Below, one piece after another: positions 1 to 11,836 of a stretch of 64,000 nt of DNA. The notes below the pieces were generated by a model, which saw nothing but the letters and a program-made list of their open reading frames with translations, did not search any database and had not been told where the DNA came from. The stretch's first letter is position 1, and each line of letters starts with the position of its first letter. The stretch spans positions 6,458,001 through 6,522,000 of the forward strand of contig CM052356.1 of NCBI GenBank assembly GCA_028551475.1. Reading direction: 5' to 3'. This DNA is from Casuarina equisetifolia (taxonomy: Eukaryota; Streptophyta; Magnoliopsida; Fagales; Casuarinaceae). The translations under genes and the position numbers were made by a program.

Positions 1-19
1 TGACCTTCTTCATTCATTT

Positions 20-79
20 TGGGCCAACGTTTCGCAGAATTCAACCTTAGTGGGCCAGAGTAGTTCATTAATCGGCCCA
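20..79. promoter_or_regulatory. Cluster of three site II (TGGGCY) elements at the left edge
   Basis: TGGGCC occurs at 20-25 and 51-56 and its reverse complement GGCCCA at 74-79. Site II elements of this kind are typical of plant promoters for ribosomal, organelle-related and cell-cycle genes. The gene they would serve is probably outside the window to the left, since no convincing coding exon starts just to the right. Motif presence is seen directly; promoter function is inferred. Confidence 0.35.
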
Positions 80-1729
80 AAACGCTGGAATTAGGTTTTC
101 ATTTTCTTTGGAAATCCACGCTTTTAAATAAAAAAATTTCTCAACACAGCTTATTTCTTATAAGCCAGTTTTAAATAAAAAAAAAAAAAAGGGCTTTCTT
201 GACACATTTTGAATCGTTTATAATGTCTAATTATGGTCCCCAACTTGTAGTACCGTGAATGAACTTTGTCCATACAAAATTCAACGAAGGAGACTTAAAA
301 GAGTTATCTAGTACATTATGTTGAACTTCCAGGATATGGTTTGACTCTCAAAGATGCTATGGTTAACCTAATACTTTGGGATAACCCAACAAGTTAGTTT
401 TCTTGAAAAGGAAATACGGTTTTTTAAACATAATATTGGACTCATAAATATAACCCAGAATTAAAATGTATGGCCTCCTTATTATATTATTCACTGCAAC
501 TTTGTCCAACATTACTGGTAACCTGCTGTGAATTGCTTCCATGTAGGAAAAGTGAGTAAAGGAGTTCCATAGTTGCAGACTCAACCACTGTACAGACTCA
601 TATTCCTGGAAATTTTGCTTCAGATCTGGAAACAGATCACGCCCAGTACGATCTGAAGGAGACTGCACTGTTTTCATGCTCCAGCCTCTGCCGTAAGTTT
701 TGGTACGACAGGTGAGGAAGTAGCAGATGTTTTGTATATTAAACCGAGCGCTGTTCTCTGTAGTTTGAGGAGGTGCACTTGCTTTTTATGATATGCGTTG
801 GTCTTGCTGCAGTACGCAGGGTCCTATGAACAGGCCAGTGCCTGCTGAACTGAAACGTGTATGTGTAGGCTTTTTAAAAGCCTTCCCAAATGAAGGTCCA
901 GTTTCTCAGGCTTTCAAGAGCTTGTACTTTTGGTTTCACGGTTGTTGTGTTATCATTAATAATATTTGAGTTTTAATTTTTTTCAACATTTTTTTCACTT
1001 TTTTATGCTATCAAAAAGTAGGTTAATGACAATTATTTGATAGTTTCTTAAAGTTCATAAAGAAAAAAAGATTTCTTATGGGATTTTGTGCCTAATGCTT
1101 GTCCCTTCTTACATAACCAAGGGAAGTAATGATGTTTGACCCTCTTTAGGGACAAATTTTTCCACGGTCTTCTGTTCTGCTTTCCTTCCCTTCTACGACA
1201 ATAGAGAAAAAGTGGCCAACAGATATTTAAGGACTTTCTCCTTCGTGAAACACATCTTTTACTGAGATGTCAACTCACGGACCAAGAAAAAACCACTAAG
1301 CCAATGCTAGCATGATGTACACCTGAACTTTCTGCCTTTTCCTTGTCTTCCCCACACAACCATTATGGCGTTCTTGACTCTTGCAGTTTGTCTCGTACGA
1401 CGCTGATTTCTGCCAAAAAAATATGTTCGGCGCAACATTATTTATGCATTCACATTGACAACTTGTGCCAAAATTCAGTTCCTGTTTATAATAACTATCC
1501 TGTGATGTATTAATTATATTTTCAAAAGTTTTCATCTTTTAACAATCGGCAAAAGAATGAAATTTAGTTCTTTTGGTTGAAACTGGTAGATTACGAGTAT
1601 TACGCTACTTAAATCTTACTTAAAAATAATTTTAATAAGAAACAAAGACTCTTATATTCTTAAATCAATCTTTAAGTAAAACTAATATTTTTAAAATGAT
1701 ATCAAAACTTAGGTTAAAAGATGAGACTT
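80..1729. other. Intergenic, no supported gene
   Basis: The stretch is mostly AT-rich, with an A run near 177-190. The part from about 480 to 900 has a more balanced composition and a minus-strand open frame of about 100 codons (363-677), but I recognise no domain and see no clear splice structure. It could be an exon or UTR of a gene whose remainder is not visible. Confidence 0.4.
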
Positions 1730-1993
1730 ACTTATAAGAGTAGGATCGACAAAAGACCACTAGTATTTAGCTGGAAAAGGTAGAAAACAAAGGATACTAA
1801 AAGCTTAAAAATTTTCCTCTTTTCACTTAAGTTTTCCCTTTAAAGCAAATACAATGATTTTACTCAATTATATACACCTAAGACCGTTGAACTCAAAATC
1901 AAAAATTAGCTTGAAAATAAATGAAAATCAATGCAAAAATCTCTTGTAGAGACTCGATAAACTCTAATGTCGTGGCATGCAATTTCTCTAACA
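1730..1993 (-). repeat. 3' LTR of the copia element
   Basis: This copy aligns by eye along its length with 5604-5908; both share the blocks AAAATTTTCCT, TTTTCCC and AAAGCAAATA, and end TTTCTCTAACA. It is shorter by about 40 bp through indels. It lies next to the RNase H end of pol, so it is the 3' LTR of a minus-strand element. The left boundary is approximate because the terminal dinucleotide has decayed. Confidence 0.75.
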
Positions 1994-4900
1994 AGCCCTT
2001 GTAAGCTAACGACGCATAATGGAGCATTAGCTTGGACCTCAAGAGACAATACCGAGTGGGAGTGAGACCCTTGGTGAAGAATTTGATAAGCTAATCAACA
2101 GAGGAGATGAAACGAATGAACAATTTACCATGTATGAGGTGCTCGTGAACAAAATAATGATCGATCTTTATGTGCTTCATTTGAACAAAAATACATAATT
2201 AGCCGTGCCATAAAAAGTTGAACAATTGTTATAACAAAGAGTGGGTGGATGAGATGGTAGAGTATAAAGATCATGAAAAAAGTACTGTATCCGCAAAACT
2301 TCAGTTATGGTTTTATCAGGACTCTTATACTTAACTCAGTGTTAGAATGAACCATGGTGTGCTTTTTATGAATACTTCATGAGATGAAGTTGCGATAACG
2401 ATAGACACAAAAGCTACCCATGGAGCGCTTATTATTAAAATTATCAACCTAGCTCGCATCAAAAGGCATGTAGCATAAAAGAAAGGCTTCATGTAGAAAA
2501 CCAAAATGGAGAGTGTTAAAAAGATAATGTAATATCCATGTTATTGCTTGCTAACTAGCCATAATAAAAGAATGGAAAGAAATTGGTAGGTAATGTTAAT
2601 TGAGTAGACGATATCTAACTTGGTGAGAGTCAAATATTGAAGTGCCCTAACAATATTGTAGTAGAAGAAAGATTTGGAAATAAGTCATCGCTTATAAGAG
2701 AAAAGAGTTCATTAGAGTGTAGGAGGTTAACACAACTTGAGCATCAATCATCTTGGCCTTGACAAGAATCTAATTAGTAAACTTAGCTTGATGAAAAAGA
2801 AGAATCTTAAAAATATGTTAAGCTTTAATGTTAAGAAATTAGTGAAGTTAGCTTAAGTCTTTGATGGTAAACTCTTGTTAAAGAATAGGGAGGGCATTTA
2901 AGAATGGGGCAAGAGAAAAGTCTCGAGCAAATATCACCCATGTAGGCTAGGATAAAGATGTTGAACTATTTGGTGTGAAGTATGAACATGAAGTGCTGGC
3001 ACTAGAAACTAGGATACCAAGCCAAATGAGGAAAAAACTCAACCATTGGTATCATGCTCATGGAGCTTACTTGAGCCTATATAAAGATTGCCAAAGACAA
3101 CAAATATGATGAGGTCAAACTAAATCCACAAACATTAGAGGTTGAATCATGTAGAATTCCTTCAAAAGATGGCCTATAAAGAAAGGCATTGGAGGCCATC
3201 TTTTAAAGGAAAAGTCAAGCACACAAGAGAAATAGGTGGAATAGTTGTATTTAATTTGCTATTAAGGTGAAGTAGGAATGACAAAAAGTGGCAAAAGAAG
3301 AACCAGAAAAGGTAGTGGAGTGAGGGATGAGAAGGTCAGAGGGATAAAGGTGCAAAAAGGGAATTGAGTCTTGTGAAATATGACATCTACTACAATAAAG
3401 AACTTTTAAATAGTAGAATAATAACATTAATGCCACAATAAACGTGGGTAATATAATACTTGCCATGGGAAGACATTACCAATGACTAGTAAGGGAAAGT
3501 AATTGATCATGTGGGTTGCCATCCCAAAGGCAAATTCTCAAAGGTCAAGGAAATAAAGGCTTAAATGAGGAGAGCAAGGTCAGTTTCCATGATATGGTGA
3601 TTCTTATGTTTTGTAATCCTATTTTGAAAGAGAGAATAATGATAAAAGATGCATTAATGAATACCATGCTATGTAAGATAAATATGAAAGGCTAAGGAGA
3701 TAAACTTGAGGGGTGGGAAATAGAAAACATGTAGTAAATAGATAAAACCACATAAAATGAAAATAATGCTTAATAAAATCCATGATTTTTATAAACCATT
3801 AATAGACATTTCTAGGGAAGGACCTAGGCATCAAAAATGGATTTGCTGAAGTGAAAAAGTAGATTTAGACAAAGTAAAATGGTGGGAAGGTAGTGATTCT
3901 TATTATGAGTACACACTATACAAAAGGAAGAGAGAGAGCTAGTAAAACTAGTGTGTATGGACCTAGGGAGACTAAAAAAAGCATCCAAAGAAATGTGTCC
4001 TAAACGGTGATGTCACAAGGAAAAGGAATGGCAACAAACTTAGTAAAAGCATGGGGGGACCCCAAGATGCCAAATGGTAAGACATGGTGAAATACTATGA
4101 TCAAGGTGGCCATAGAAATGGATATATCCAATAAGCAAAGAGATAGTAAGAAAATTTGAAGCAAAAATTAGATAAACACAAAAGTTGTCTTTGGAGACAA
4201 ATAATAATGCTTAGTAATTGAAAGAATGACTAAAACATTTGAAAATTTGAATCAAGAAGAAAAAAAAAAGACATGAAGGTATGTGTATGAGTTATGAGAA
4301 GAAAAATAACTTCATTAATTATGAGTTATTGAAGGCCTACATTGGTAGTTACAAAACTCAAAGCTTCAATGTTGTTATTAATATGATGATAAGCTATAGG
4401 GTTGATGTATTAGGAAATAGGAGCTAAAGCCAGAGATGGGGTAGGAATAAGAAGGGTATAATGGGCAACATGTAGGGATAAAGTGGATACCTAAGCCTAA
4501 AGAGGTAAGTTGGAATAATAAGGTGGCGCCTTGAGAAAGTGGGGGTGATAGGCTTAGGGAACTAGTGTAGTGTAATGTAGTTGTAATGAAGAGGAAACAA
4601 ATTGAGGGTTAAACCTTTACTTATAATTTGCTACTACATGGTCAATGTGGAATCATAACTGGCCAAAAAGGCTATAATAATGACCATGGGTGCCCTTGTA
4701 TTGGTGGTTTGCTTAAGGATGTAGTGTTGGGAGTATGGCAATTTGTGGAAGAATTACCACATCAGTAATGGGCTAATGTAGCTATCTAAGTGGGCTAAAA
4801 GGAGCTAAAGGGTGTAGGAGAGGTAAATTGCCTAACGTAGGTTATGTAGGCTGCTAAAGGCAATTTACTATCAAATGCCTTTACTTACTATAAAAGGAAA

Positions 4901-5589
4901 TACGCAAGAGCTATTGTGTCTACAATAAGACAAAGACGGTGATGATGAAAAAGACATATTTGACATTGTGACTTTGAAAGAAATGTGTATGATGCTTGTT
5001 GTCTAATATGGGTTCTTTCACTGTTGTAAGATGATAAAAAGAGTCTTAGCATGTTGTATACATTCTATGATTAAGTGATTTTCCTTCTAGATGATAAGCA
5101 ATTGCATGCAAAGAGAAGGGCATGAGTTATAGACTAAGCAATATATATGTTGGCCAGGTAGATCTAGATGGTGGTAGAGGAAAAGTGGTGGGTGAGTTGG
5201 GTGATGATGGACTTGGCAAAGGTAGCATAGGACCACTTAAGACCAATTTGATCTTAGGTGACCCACACTATGTAAGCTAGGTTGACAACTAGGGGAGAGG
5301 GAATGGTTGTGGAAATTGGTTGTGGTGGAAGAAATTGAAGAGAAGGTTTAGATCCATCTATAGTTGACATGAGATGGGATGCTTAAAGGAACAAGATAAG
5401 AAAGGTTTTCAAGACGATGTAATTGGTGCCATCAAAGCACTATCTAATGGCCAATGAGGAGATGACAATAAAAAAGGGGAGGCATCTAGATAGTCAAAAT
5501 AGGGTTGGATGGAGTTTAGATTGGCTATGAGTTAAGATTGCAGGTAGAGGAGGCCATTAGTGGTGTACAATAAGGCTTTTGTTGGAATT

Positions 5590-5603
5590 GGCATTGATAC
5601 TAA
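5590..5603 (-). other. Degenerate primer-binding site of the copia element
   Basis: On the minus strand the bases read TTAGTATCAATGCC, close to the initiator Met-tRNA complement TTGGTATCAGAGCC used by plant LTR elements. It sits immediately inside the 5' LTR, where such a site belongs. Most of the differences are purine changes of the kind expected from decay. Confidence 0.6.
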
Positions 5604-5908
5604 CTTAAAAGAGTAGGAATAATGGAAGATTACCAATATTTGACTAGAAAATGTAGAAAAACAAAAGACGCCAAAAGTTGAAAATTTTCCTATTTTCCCT
5701 TGATTTTCCCACATAAAGCAAATATAAAGATTTTACTTATATAAATTTGAGATTGTTGAGTTCAAAATAAAAAAAAATTAGTTATATGCTAAATAAAAAT
5801 CAGTGCATTCAAAATAAAAGATTAATTACCAATGAAATGAAAATTCGTACGAAAACCTCTTCTAGAGATTCAATCAACTTTAACGTGCAACATGTGGTTT
5901 CTCTAACA
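5604..5908 (-). repeat. 5' LTR of the copia element
   Basis: This is the diverged partner of 1730-1993. In element orientation it begins TGTTAGAG at 5908 and runs leftward to the primer-binding site. The heavy divergence from the other LTR indicates an old insertion. Confidence 0.75.
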
Positions 5909-5913
5909 CACTT

Positions 5914-7017
5914 CTTTGCTTGTGAACAAAGATTTTTTTGGCAAATTATTTTCTTGCATTCATAAGAAGGAATGTTAAAAGTGGTGTAATATAATTATTT
6001 TAACTTTACTTAAAAATAAATAAATAAAATCTCATACTTTTAAATAGGAATCAAGCTAATACTTTTTAACATATGACTAATAAAAAATAAAGTGACGAAG
6101 ATTTCACTAACGTTTTTCGCCAAAGAAGAAACAAGAAGATCTTTTCTTCATCATGTCCAGTAGTGGTGATAATATTTAGCCTTTCTCAGCTTTTTGGTTT
6201 AGACCAATAAGAAGAGTAGAAGTCCAACCTTCACATATATATTTTTATATATTTATTATTGACATTGCTTGTATCTGAATCTTCTTCACCTTTAATCCCC
6301 ACGGTTCCAGCTTTTGTTTCTTTAGTTCCATGGTTTTCGCAGGTTGCCATAATTCAATCCCATAAAACTACAAGAATCTACAGGAATCTCACACACCACT
6401 ACTGACAAAAAGATAACCGCGTTTTGTATGTTGCCACGTGTAATAAACAAGCCAATGTTTCTTCTAATTGAAGCATTATTGAGAATTAAATATCAGCTAC
6501 CTATGTCATATCGAGCCATTCAAAGTGTTAACTAATCCCACTAATTTCTTTAGTGCTAAGCAATCCAATAAACTGGGACTGCGTTCACCCACCAATCTTC
6601 TTGTCAGATTCCACCCAGTTTCACTAAAAGCTCAAGTCTAACCCGTGAGAGAGAAAGGGTGCTTGAGACGTTTCACATATTTTGATGAACTGAGTCGAGC
6701 TTGTTTGTCAGAATCTGGACACCCAAATCATTGTCCTCAAGTTTCTTAATGAACATAATCTCTTAAAGAATGCACGACCAATTAGAGCACATTTGACCGC
6801 TTAAAAGTTAAAGGAGTAAAACAATGTTGCTCATTCAAATTAGGTAACCCCCGGAGTTGCCCCACAAAATCAGTTTATTAAAAAACGTTTTAACTTTTTC
6901 TCTTGGATGAGTGTATAAGAAGAATACTACACTAAAATATTAACAACATAAAATTATTATTATTCTTAATATAACTCATCGTGTTAGGCATCAAAAAATT
7001 ATAAAGATCTGATATAT
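5914..7017. other. Intergenic, nothing recognised
   Basis: AT-rich sequence with no open frame of recognisable content and no clear repeat. It lies just outside the copia insertion. Confidence 0.5.
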
Positions 7018-7455
7018 GAGTGATAACTACAAATAATGAGGTATTACACTTTAATCTTAACTTGATGTTGACATAATAGTAAAGTTGATCTTTAAACGAA
7101 GGTAATACCTAAATGTTTAAAGAAAATAGCAAATTCTTTCTGACTTAACTAAACTAAACAAACAATCTTCAAATAAAGATATATAAAATATGAGACAATC
7201 ATATTATTTTTAACACTCTTTCTTAAATTAGGTTTGGAAAAAATACAAAAGTTTAATTTAAAACAATGACTACAAATAATGAAATGAAATCATATGAACT
7301 TACCTTAAAAGTAATAGGGTACCACACCTTGAAAGTTAACTCGAATAAGATATTAGAAAGAGTCCAACTTACTTTTTAAGAACCAATTGTTAAAGAGAGA
7401 AAGAAATCAAACTCTTCCTAACTGAATTAAAGTAAATACACATTTTTCAACCCAA
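7018..7455. repeat. Diverged direct repeat, two copies
   Basis: Two similar stretches, about 7018-7170 and 7264-7455, share ACTACAAATAATGA near their starts. Both then follow the same order: GTATTACAC/GGTACCACAC, a CTTAACTTGA/GTTAACTCGA block, and TTCTTTCTGACTTAACT/CTCTTCCTAACTGAATT near the end. They look like an old local duplication. No coding content is seen. Confidence 0.4.
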
Positions 7456-7800
7456 TCGAGAACATACTCAATGAATGCTTTAGTTACCCACTATTTTTTT
7501 TATTGGGAATGATCTTGAACCTTGTTCGATTTGATGTCGTACTTAATGCAATCATAACCAGCAGAAACCTGGTTAAAGTAAGTTTACTGCTGCAATAATA
7601 GCTTAAGAGGTAGCAATAAGCAGAAACGATGGAAGCAATGATTTCGTTCGTTGCTTGTGAAAGCTATGTCTCAACTGAAACCCATTTAATTAAACAGAAA
7701 ACTGAGAGCAGGGAGGATGGTTTTGGTTTTCATGCAGATGAACCATGAAAGAGACATACTTCGTAGGACGCTTAAACCCACATTCTCCCATGAGTGTTGT

Positions 7801-7892
7801 CACGTGAGATCACGCTTGTTCCGACACCTGATGCTTGCACGTGCCATTACTGTATATGCACGTGAAAAATCCTTCGAATTCCTTCCCACGTG
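7801..7892. promoter_or_regulatory. Four G-box (CACGTG) palindromes in 92 bp
   Basis: Perfect CACGTG hexamers lie at 7801-7806, 7838-7843, 7859-7864 and 7887-7892. G-boxes bind plant bZIP and bHLH factors and, with ACGT cores, are typical of abscisic-acid and light-responsive promoters. Four in 92 bp of an otherwise AT-rich region is far above expectation. A T run follows at about 7909-7926. No gene start is recognised within several kilobases, so the target is unknown. Confidence 0.55.
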
Positions 7893-7929
7893 CCAATGCT
7901 TCACAGTTTTTTTTTTTTTTTTTTTTACC

Positions 7930-8619
7930 TAGAAGCAATGATCTGTCCCAAAGCATCATCAGGTTAACCAGAAATAGAATTAAGAGAATTCATTTAGCTT
8001 GAGCTTTATGGAAATAAATTATTGAAGTCTATTTTAGATTTAGCAAACATAATGTTTGTTAAATTTGGTGTTGAACACTATCTATGTCAAAATAGAATTA
8101 ATTTAACTAAACATATATGAAAACTTATGTTAATAGATTTTCATTATAATCTTTTTTTTTTATTATGCTTCATCTATTTTTTTATTATTGAAAAAGTCCA
8201 TTCCTTTTTAAAATCAACTTTCAAGGAGGATATATATTTAATCGTTTGTAACATTTATACTTAGTTTGAGTTATTGATTTCATTATGAAGGCAATACAAT
8301 CATTTTATACATAAGAGTTGCTACATCCTAGATCGAGCATTGACACTTTATTGTTACTCTTTTCTTAAAATCAATTTATGGGTAGGGATATTGTACTTTA
8401 TTTTAAAATATCTTTCAATTATAATTTAGAAAATATGAAACATTTTTCACTATTGTTATTTTCACTGATTAAATGGTAGAAAAACTTTGATCAATTTCTT
8501 AAATTAGATATAGAATTTATAGAACGGGTTTAATTAAAGAATAAAATGAAAAAGGAAGAAAGAATTTCATTTCACACTTGGGAATGATTTTTATTTTTTT
8601 TTTGAATATATAGACTTGT
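7930..8619. other. Intergenic, nothing recognised
   Basis: Strongly AT-rich sequence with poly-T stretches. I see no gene, tRNA or clear repeat. Confidence 0.5.
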
Positions 8620-8860
8620 ATACAATTACCACGTCATGATCCCCGAAAGCTTGCGATTGTACGGACATCGACAGATTAGATCCCCTGCCCATTTTGCCTT
8701 TAAATCATTCGACCGGCAGATGGACCACGTGGACCAGAATTTGGTCGTCGACAGACTTGCGGTTCCTCAGTCAAACCACGTCGGCAGTTTGGCGGCAGTC
8801 TCGGTCGGTGCAGCTCCCCTTGCTCGTCTGAGACTATATTCCATCATGAAGTACACAAGA
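8620..8860. promoter_or_regulatory. GC-elevated island with ACGT-core motifs
   Basis: A sharply bounded stretch of higher GC content lies in AT-rich DNA. It carries CCACGTCA near 8628, a full CACGTG within GACCACGTGGACC near 8724-8736, and CCACGTCGG near 8777-8785. These are ACGT-core (ABRE/G-box type) elements. A 79-codon open frame covers it on the plus strand, but it has no recognisable domain. Promoter or enhancer function is inferred. Confidence 0.35.
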
Positions 8861-8879
8861 TATTTGTCGCTTTAATAAT

Positions 8880-9520
8880 TTCACATTTCATCATGAAGTA
8901 CAAAAGAAATTATTTGAATGGACTCAATGCATCAAATTTTAAATGTCTTAACTATATAATTTATAAATAATATTTTTTTTCATTTTCTAATAGTTTGTAA
9001 AAGATGATAATACTTTCACATGTAAAGAACATAATAGATCAACAAACTGGTAAAATGTGACGCATGAAAATTATAACTTACTACCTTACTTTAAATGTAA
9101 GAATTAACAAAGATACCATTAATAAGTGATATTAATAAACAAGCAAAGATTAAAAAAATATCTCTACCAATAAGAAACATTATAGGTCAATATATTAATA
9201 ATATGCGATAAATATCTAAATTGTAATATTATCTTTTCACTTCATAAATAGAGAAACAAGTCTAATTATAATACAATTTACAAATAACAAGATGTCTTAT
9301 TTGAGATCTAAATTTGGATATCATAATAAATTGATCAATTTTTCATAAATAAAAGAACACTTTTTATATATAAAAAAAATATAATAAACTAGTATACTAA
9401 CAATATGATGTATATATTTAGATGTTATCTGTATATGTAACATATTGTTAAATTATTATTGTGAGTGAAATTTGTACTAATAATTTAATTTTACTTGAAT
9501 ATCTAGCGGCATCCGATTAA
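8880..9520. other. Intergenic, very AT-rich
   Basis: This stretch is almost entirely A and T with short repeated words such as TAATAAT and AATATATTA. No gene is seen. Confidence 0.5.
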
Positions 9521-9593
9521 TATCTTTGAATGACCAAGCGTGAGAATCTTACTGGTCTGTCATTCAGGGTGGGGGCCCTCAGGGTGCAGGAAA

Positions 9594-9618
9594 GGTCAAG
9601 ATTTGACCTGTCGGTCAA
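9594..9618. promoter_or_regulatory. W-box inverted repeat plus a third W-box
   Basis: GGTCAA at 9594-9599 and TTGACC at 9603-9608 form a perfect 6+3+6 inverted repeat, and a third GGTCAA lies at 9613-9618. TTGACC/T is the WRKY-factor binding W-box. The site sits in a GC-elevated stretch (about 9520-9850) that also holds ACACGTGCCC near 9799. No adjacent gene is recognised. Confidence 0.45.
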
Positions 9619-9859
9619 ATGGCAGAACGTCCGTAATAAACGCCTTTCGTTAACATTAGGTCCCAGTGTAGGTCCTCAAACGTTATAATCACCCACATGG
9701 AGGCCTATTATGGTGATTCCATATAACCACATACAATAATTGTATCCCTGGAGGGCTCCACGTACACACGGATTCTACATCGGGGCCATGATTTTGACAC
9801 GTGCCCTTGTACAAAACCCAATCACCATTGGGAAAAACATGATGGGGTTCGCACAAGGG

Positions 9860-11640
9860 TTTCTAATACACAATGATGTATATCTAATATAACACCATTA
9901 TTACTAATTATGAAAAAGAAAAAGAGAAACCTTTAATACATCACCATTATAACTAGTTTATGCAATAAATCTATAAATATTTTTTTAAGAAGTGTCTTTA
10001 TTTAACACAAAGAACTATCGAATATATAATTATTTATACAAATTTTGCTCTTCAACTCCCCCCCAATTTCATGCTGTGAATATATATTATGTTAACCTAG
10101 TGCCTTCTTAAATTTTAATATTTTTTTTTCTTTTGACAAAGAAGGGTGAAGAGATTTTAGGGTTTCTAAGCTACAAGAGATGTGGAAGATTTGGATCTTA
10201 AATCTAAAATTCTTGAATCTTGAACAAGATAAATTGTCAACTGAATTATATATTTATTGTCTTCTTTAAATTATAAAAATCTAATTTTCATTTCACAAAA
10301 TTAAAGCCCGGGTTATACTGTTCATGCCATATTTTCGTCAACCTCATGTGTTGAAAGTACTGGAAGTTAAGAACCCAAGAGGATGACAACATTGAATTGT
10401 CTTTGTTGCGTATCCATACGACAAAGTATGACAATGGACAAGACTGAAGAAATTACAATATATTCAAAGATGTACAACCATGCTCCAGTACTTTTTGAAC
10501 ACCCTCTTATTTATTTTCCGACTTGGATGTTTGACTTTGTACGAGAAGGGTTGTAGAAAAGATTCATTACATACACACTTCTGTTTTTAATCAAGTATTT
10601 TTGATCTTCAACAATCCCCAATTATGTTTCACAAGTATTGGTCTTTAACAACATGTTTTCAATATACTCCTAGGATTTGGTTGTCCTAAGAAGAGCTGGT
10701 TGTACACCAGATGATAGACAGACAATTTAAAGAGCTGAACTCTAAGCATGCAACTCCTAGGAAGAGAAGGTGGAACATTAAAAGAGGACCACAAATAGAA
10801 CTTACGTGATGACAGACAAGGACATGTAAACAAGAGACCCAGTTGGAGGGTTTGGTGAAAACTTATAAAGAGAGAAGACTTTTGGCAGCGTTTTCTGAGA
10901 AGGAGGAGTCTCTCTGATTGCGAATTTACTGAAACCCCAAAGCATTAATTTAGTGAGCCATGTGAAAGAACAGCGAAAGCAAAGTAGACCGTATCATTCT
11001 TTCCAGAAGGGATCTATTTTCTAATACATATCTCCCTGTGATTTGTAAAAATCTGTGGTCCAGTGGGTACCCTCTTGCCTTTAGAAAAAAGGGTCGTTTC
11101 CTATTTCAGGTTTTACTATGTATGATCACCTCTCACGTTTTCCCTCTCTTCCTTTCTTCTTTTCTCTTCTGCCACCGGCCTTGATGCTGCATTTTTATGT
11201 TAAAAATAGTAAATCTAGGATTGCTTAAGTCTTGTTTAATAACTCCGTTTTGTTTAAAGAAGAAAATTTATAATGCATGTTTTATATTGTTTAAATCTGA
11301 TTACGAAATCTTGTACTGTGGAAAATAATGATAATAAAAGATGAGACAATTTTTATGGTTTTGACTTTTCAATGGGTGAAGCAGTGAAAGCCTAGCTAGC
11401 ATCTTCTAATTTGCTAGATACATCATTTCATTTGCTTAGATCACTCCCACTATTGTCAACTCCGTGTTAATTACTAAAGCATTAGAGGAAATTAAATTAC
11501 CACAAAGATTGACAAAGTGCACGCAAGCAATCTTTCTGTTTCTGTCTCTTCTTGAAAAATTCAAAGAAATCTTAGTTATATGATATCAAGAACAGAAAGG
11601 AAGCAAAAGAAAAAGAAAAAAGTAGTATGATGAGGAGCAT
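9860..11640. other. Intergenic, no supported gene
   Basis: Mixed sequence without recognisable coding exons. A TATA-like TTATAAAG occurs near 10863 followed by GA-rich sequence, but no open frame of substance follows. Confidence 0.4.
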
Positions 11641-11660
11641 CGGAAGGGTGAAGATTCTTG

Positions 11661-11766
11661 TATAAAGAGAAGGGCTCGTCCTATACTAATGATGATATTT
11701 CCTTTTCCTTTAACTCAATAAAATGAGTGGAGCGAAGCATTCCATTGTGATAAAAAGCTCAACCTC

Positions 11767-11800
<34 letters not shown>

Positions 11801-11836
11801 ACAGAAAGAGGTTCAGTTGGTGAGCAGTCAGCATTG
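11661..11836 (+). promoter_or_regulatory. Possible promoter and first exon of an unidentified transcript
   Basis: TATAAAG at 11661-11667 is followed about 100 bp downstream by a GA dinucleotide run (11768-11797), common in plant 5' leaders, and then by a good splice donor GTAAGT at 11837-11842. Possible acceptors are TTGCAG ending at 12196 and CTGCAG ending at 12476. No credible protein follows, so a non-coding RNA, a long leader or chance are all possible. Confidence 0.3.
11768..11797. repeat. (GA)n microsatellite
   Basis: About 15 perfect GA/AG dinucleotide units. It lies between a TATA-like box and a splice-donor consensus. Confidence 0.95.

Larger units (their letters stand above)
1730..5908 (-). 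mobile_element. Decayed Ty1/copia LTR retrotransposon
   Basis: The element has two similar diverged LTRs (about 1730-1993 and 5604-5908), each ending on the plus strand in CTCTAACA, which is a TGTTAGAG start in element orientation. A degenerate Met-tRNA primer-binding site lies just inside the 5' LTR (about 5590-5603). On the minus strand the pol order of copia elements is readable despite stops: a remnant with DVIFHKTQFPF near 3356-3440, matching the post-integrase DVTFHE motif; a region near 2600-2650 resembling the LDIVYSIN part of the reverse transcriptase end; an RNase H remnant with KKHTMVHSNTEL near 2316-2424; and KHIKIDHYFVHEHLIHG near 2119-2180, matching the terminal KHIEIDxHFxR region. 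Many stops and frameshifts mean it is inactive. Flanking GACTT (1725-1729) and CACTT (5909-5913) may be a decayed 5-bp target duplication, but this is weak. Confidence 0.82.

Noticed and set aside
363-677. Minus-strand frame of 104 codons
   Set aside because: Protein-like in part, but no family recognised and no splice partner; kept only as a note in the left-edge region.
1296-1535. Minus-strand frame of 79 codons
   Set aside because: No recognisable content or context; expected by chance.
3251-3466. Minus-strand frame of 71 codons inside the copia element
   Set aside because: It is the wrong frame over a decayed pol region; the copia motif DVIFHKTQFPF reads in a neighbouring frame.
11181-11200. 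CTTGATGCTGCAT resembling part of miR172
   Set aside because: It lacks the internal GAT and no pairing arm is present.
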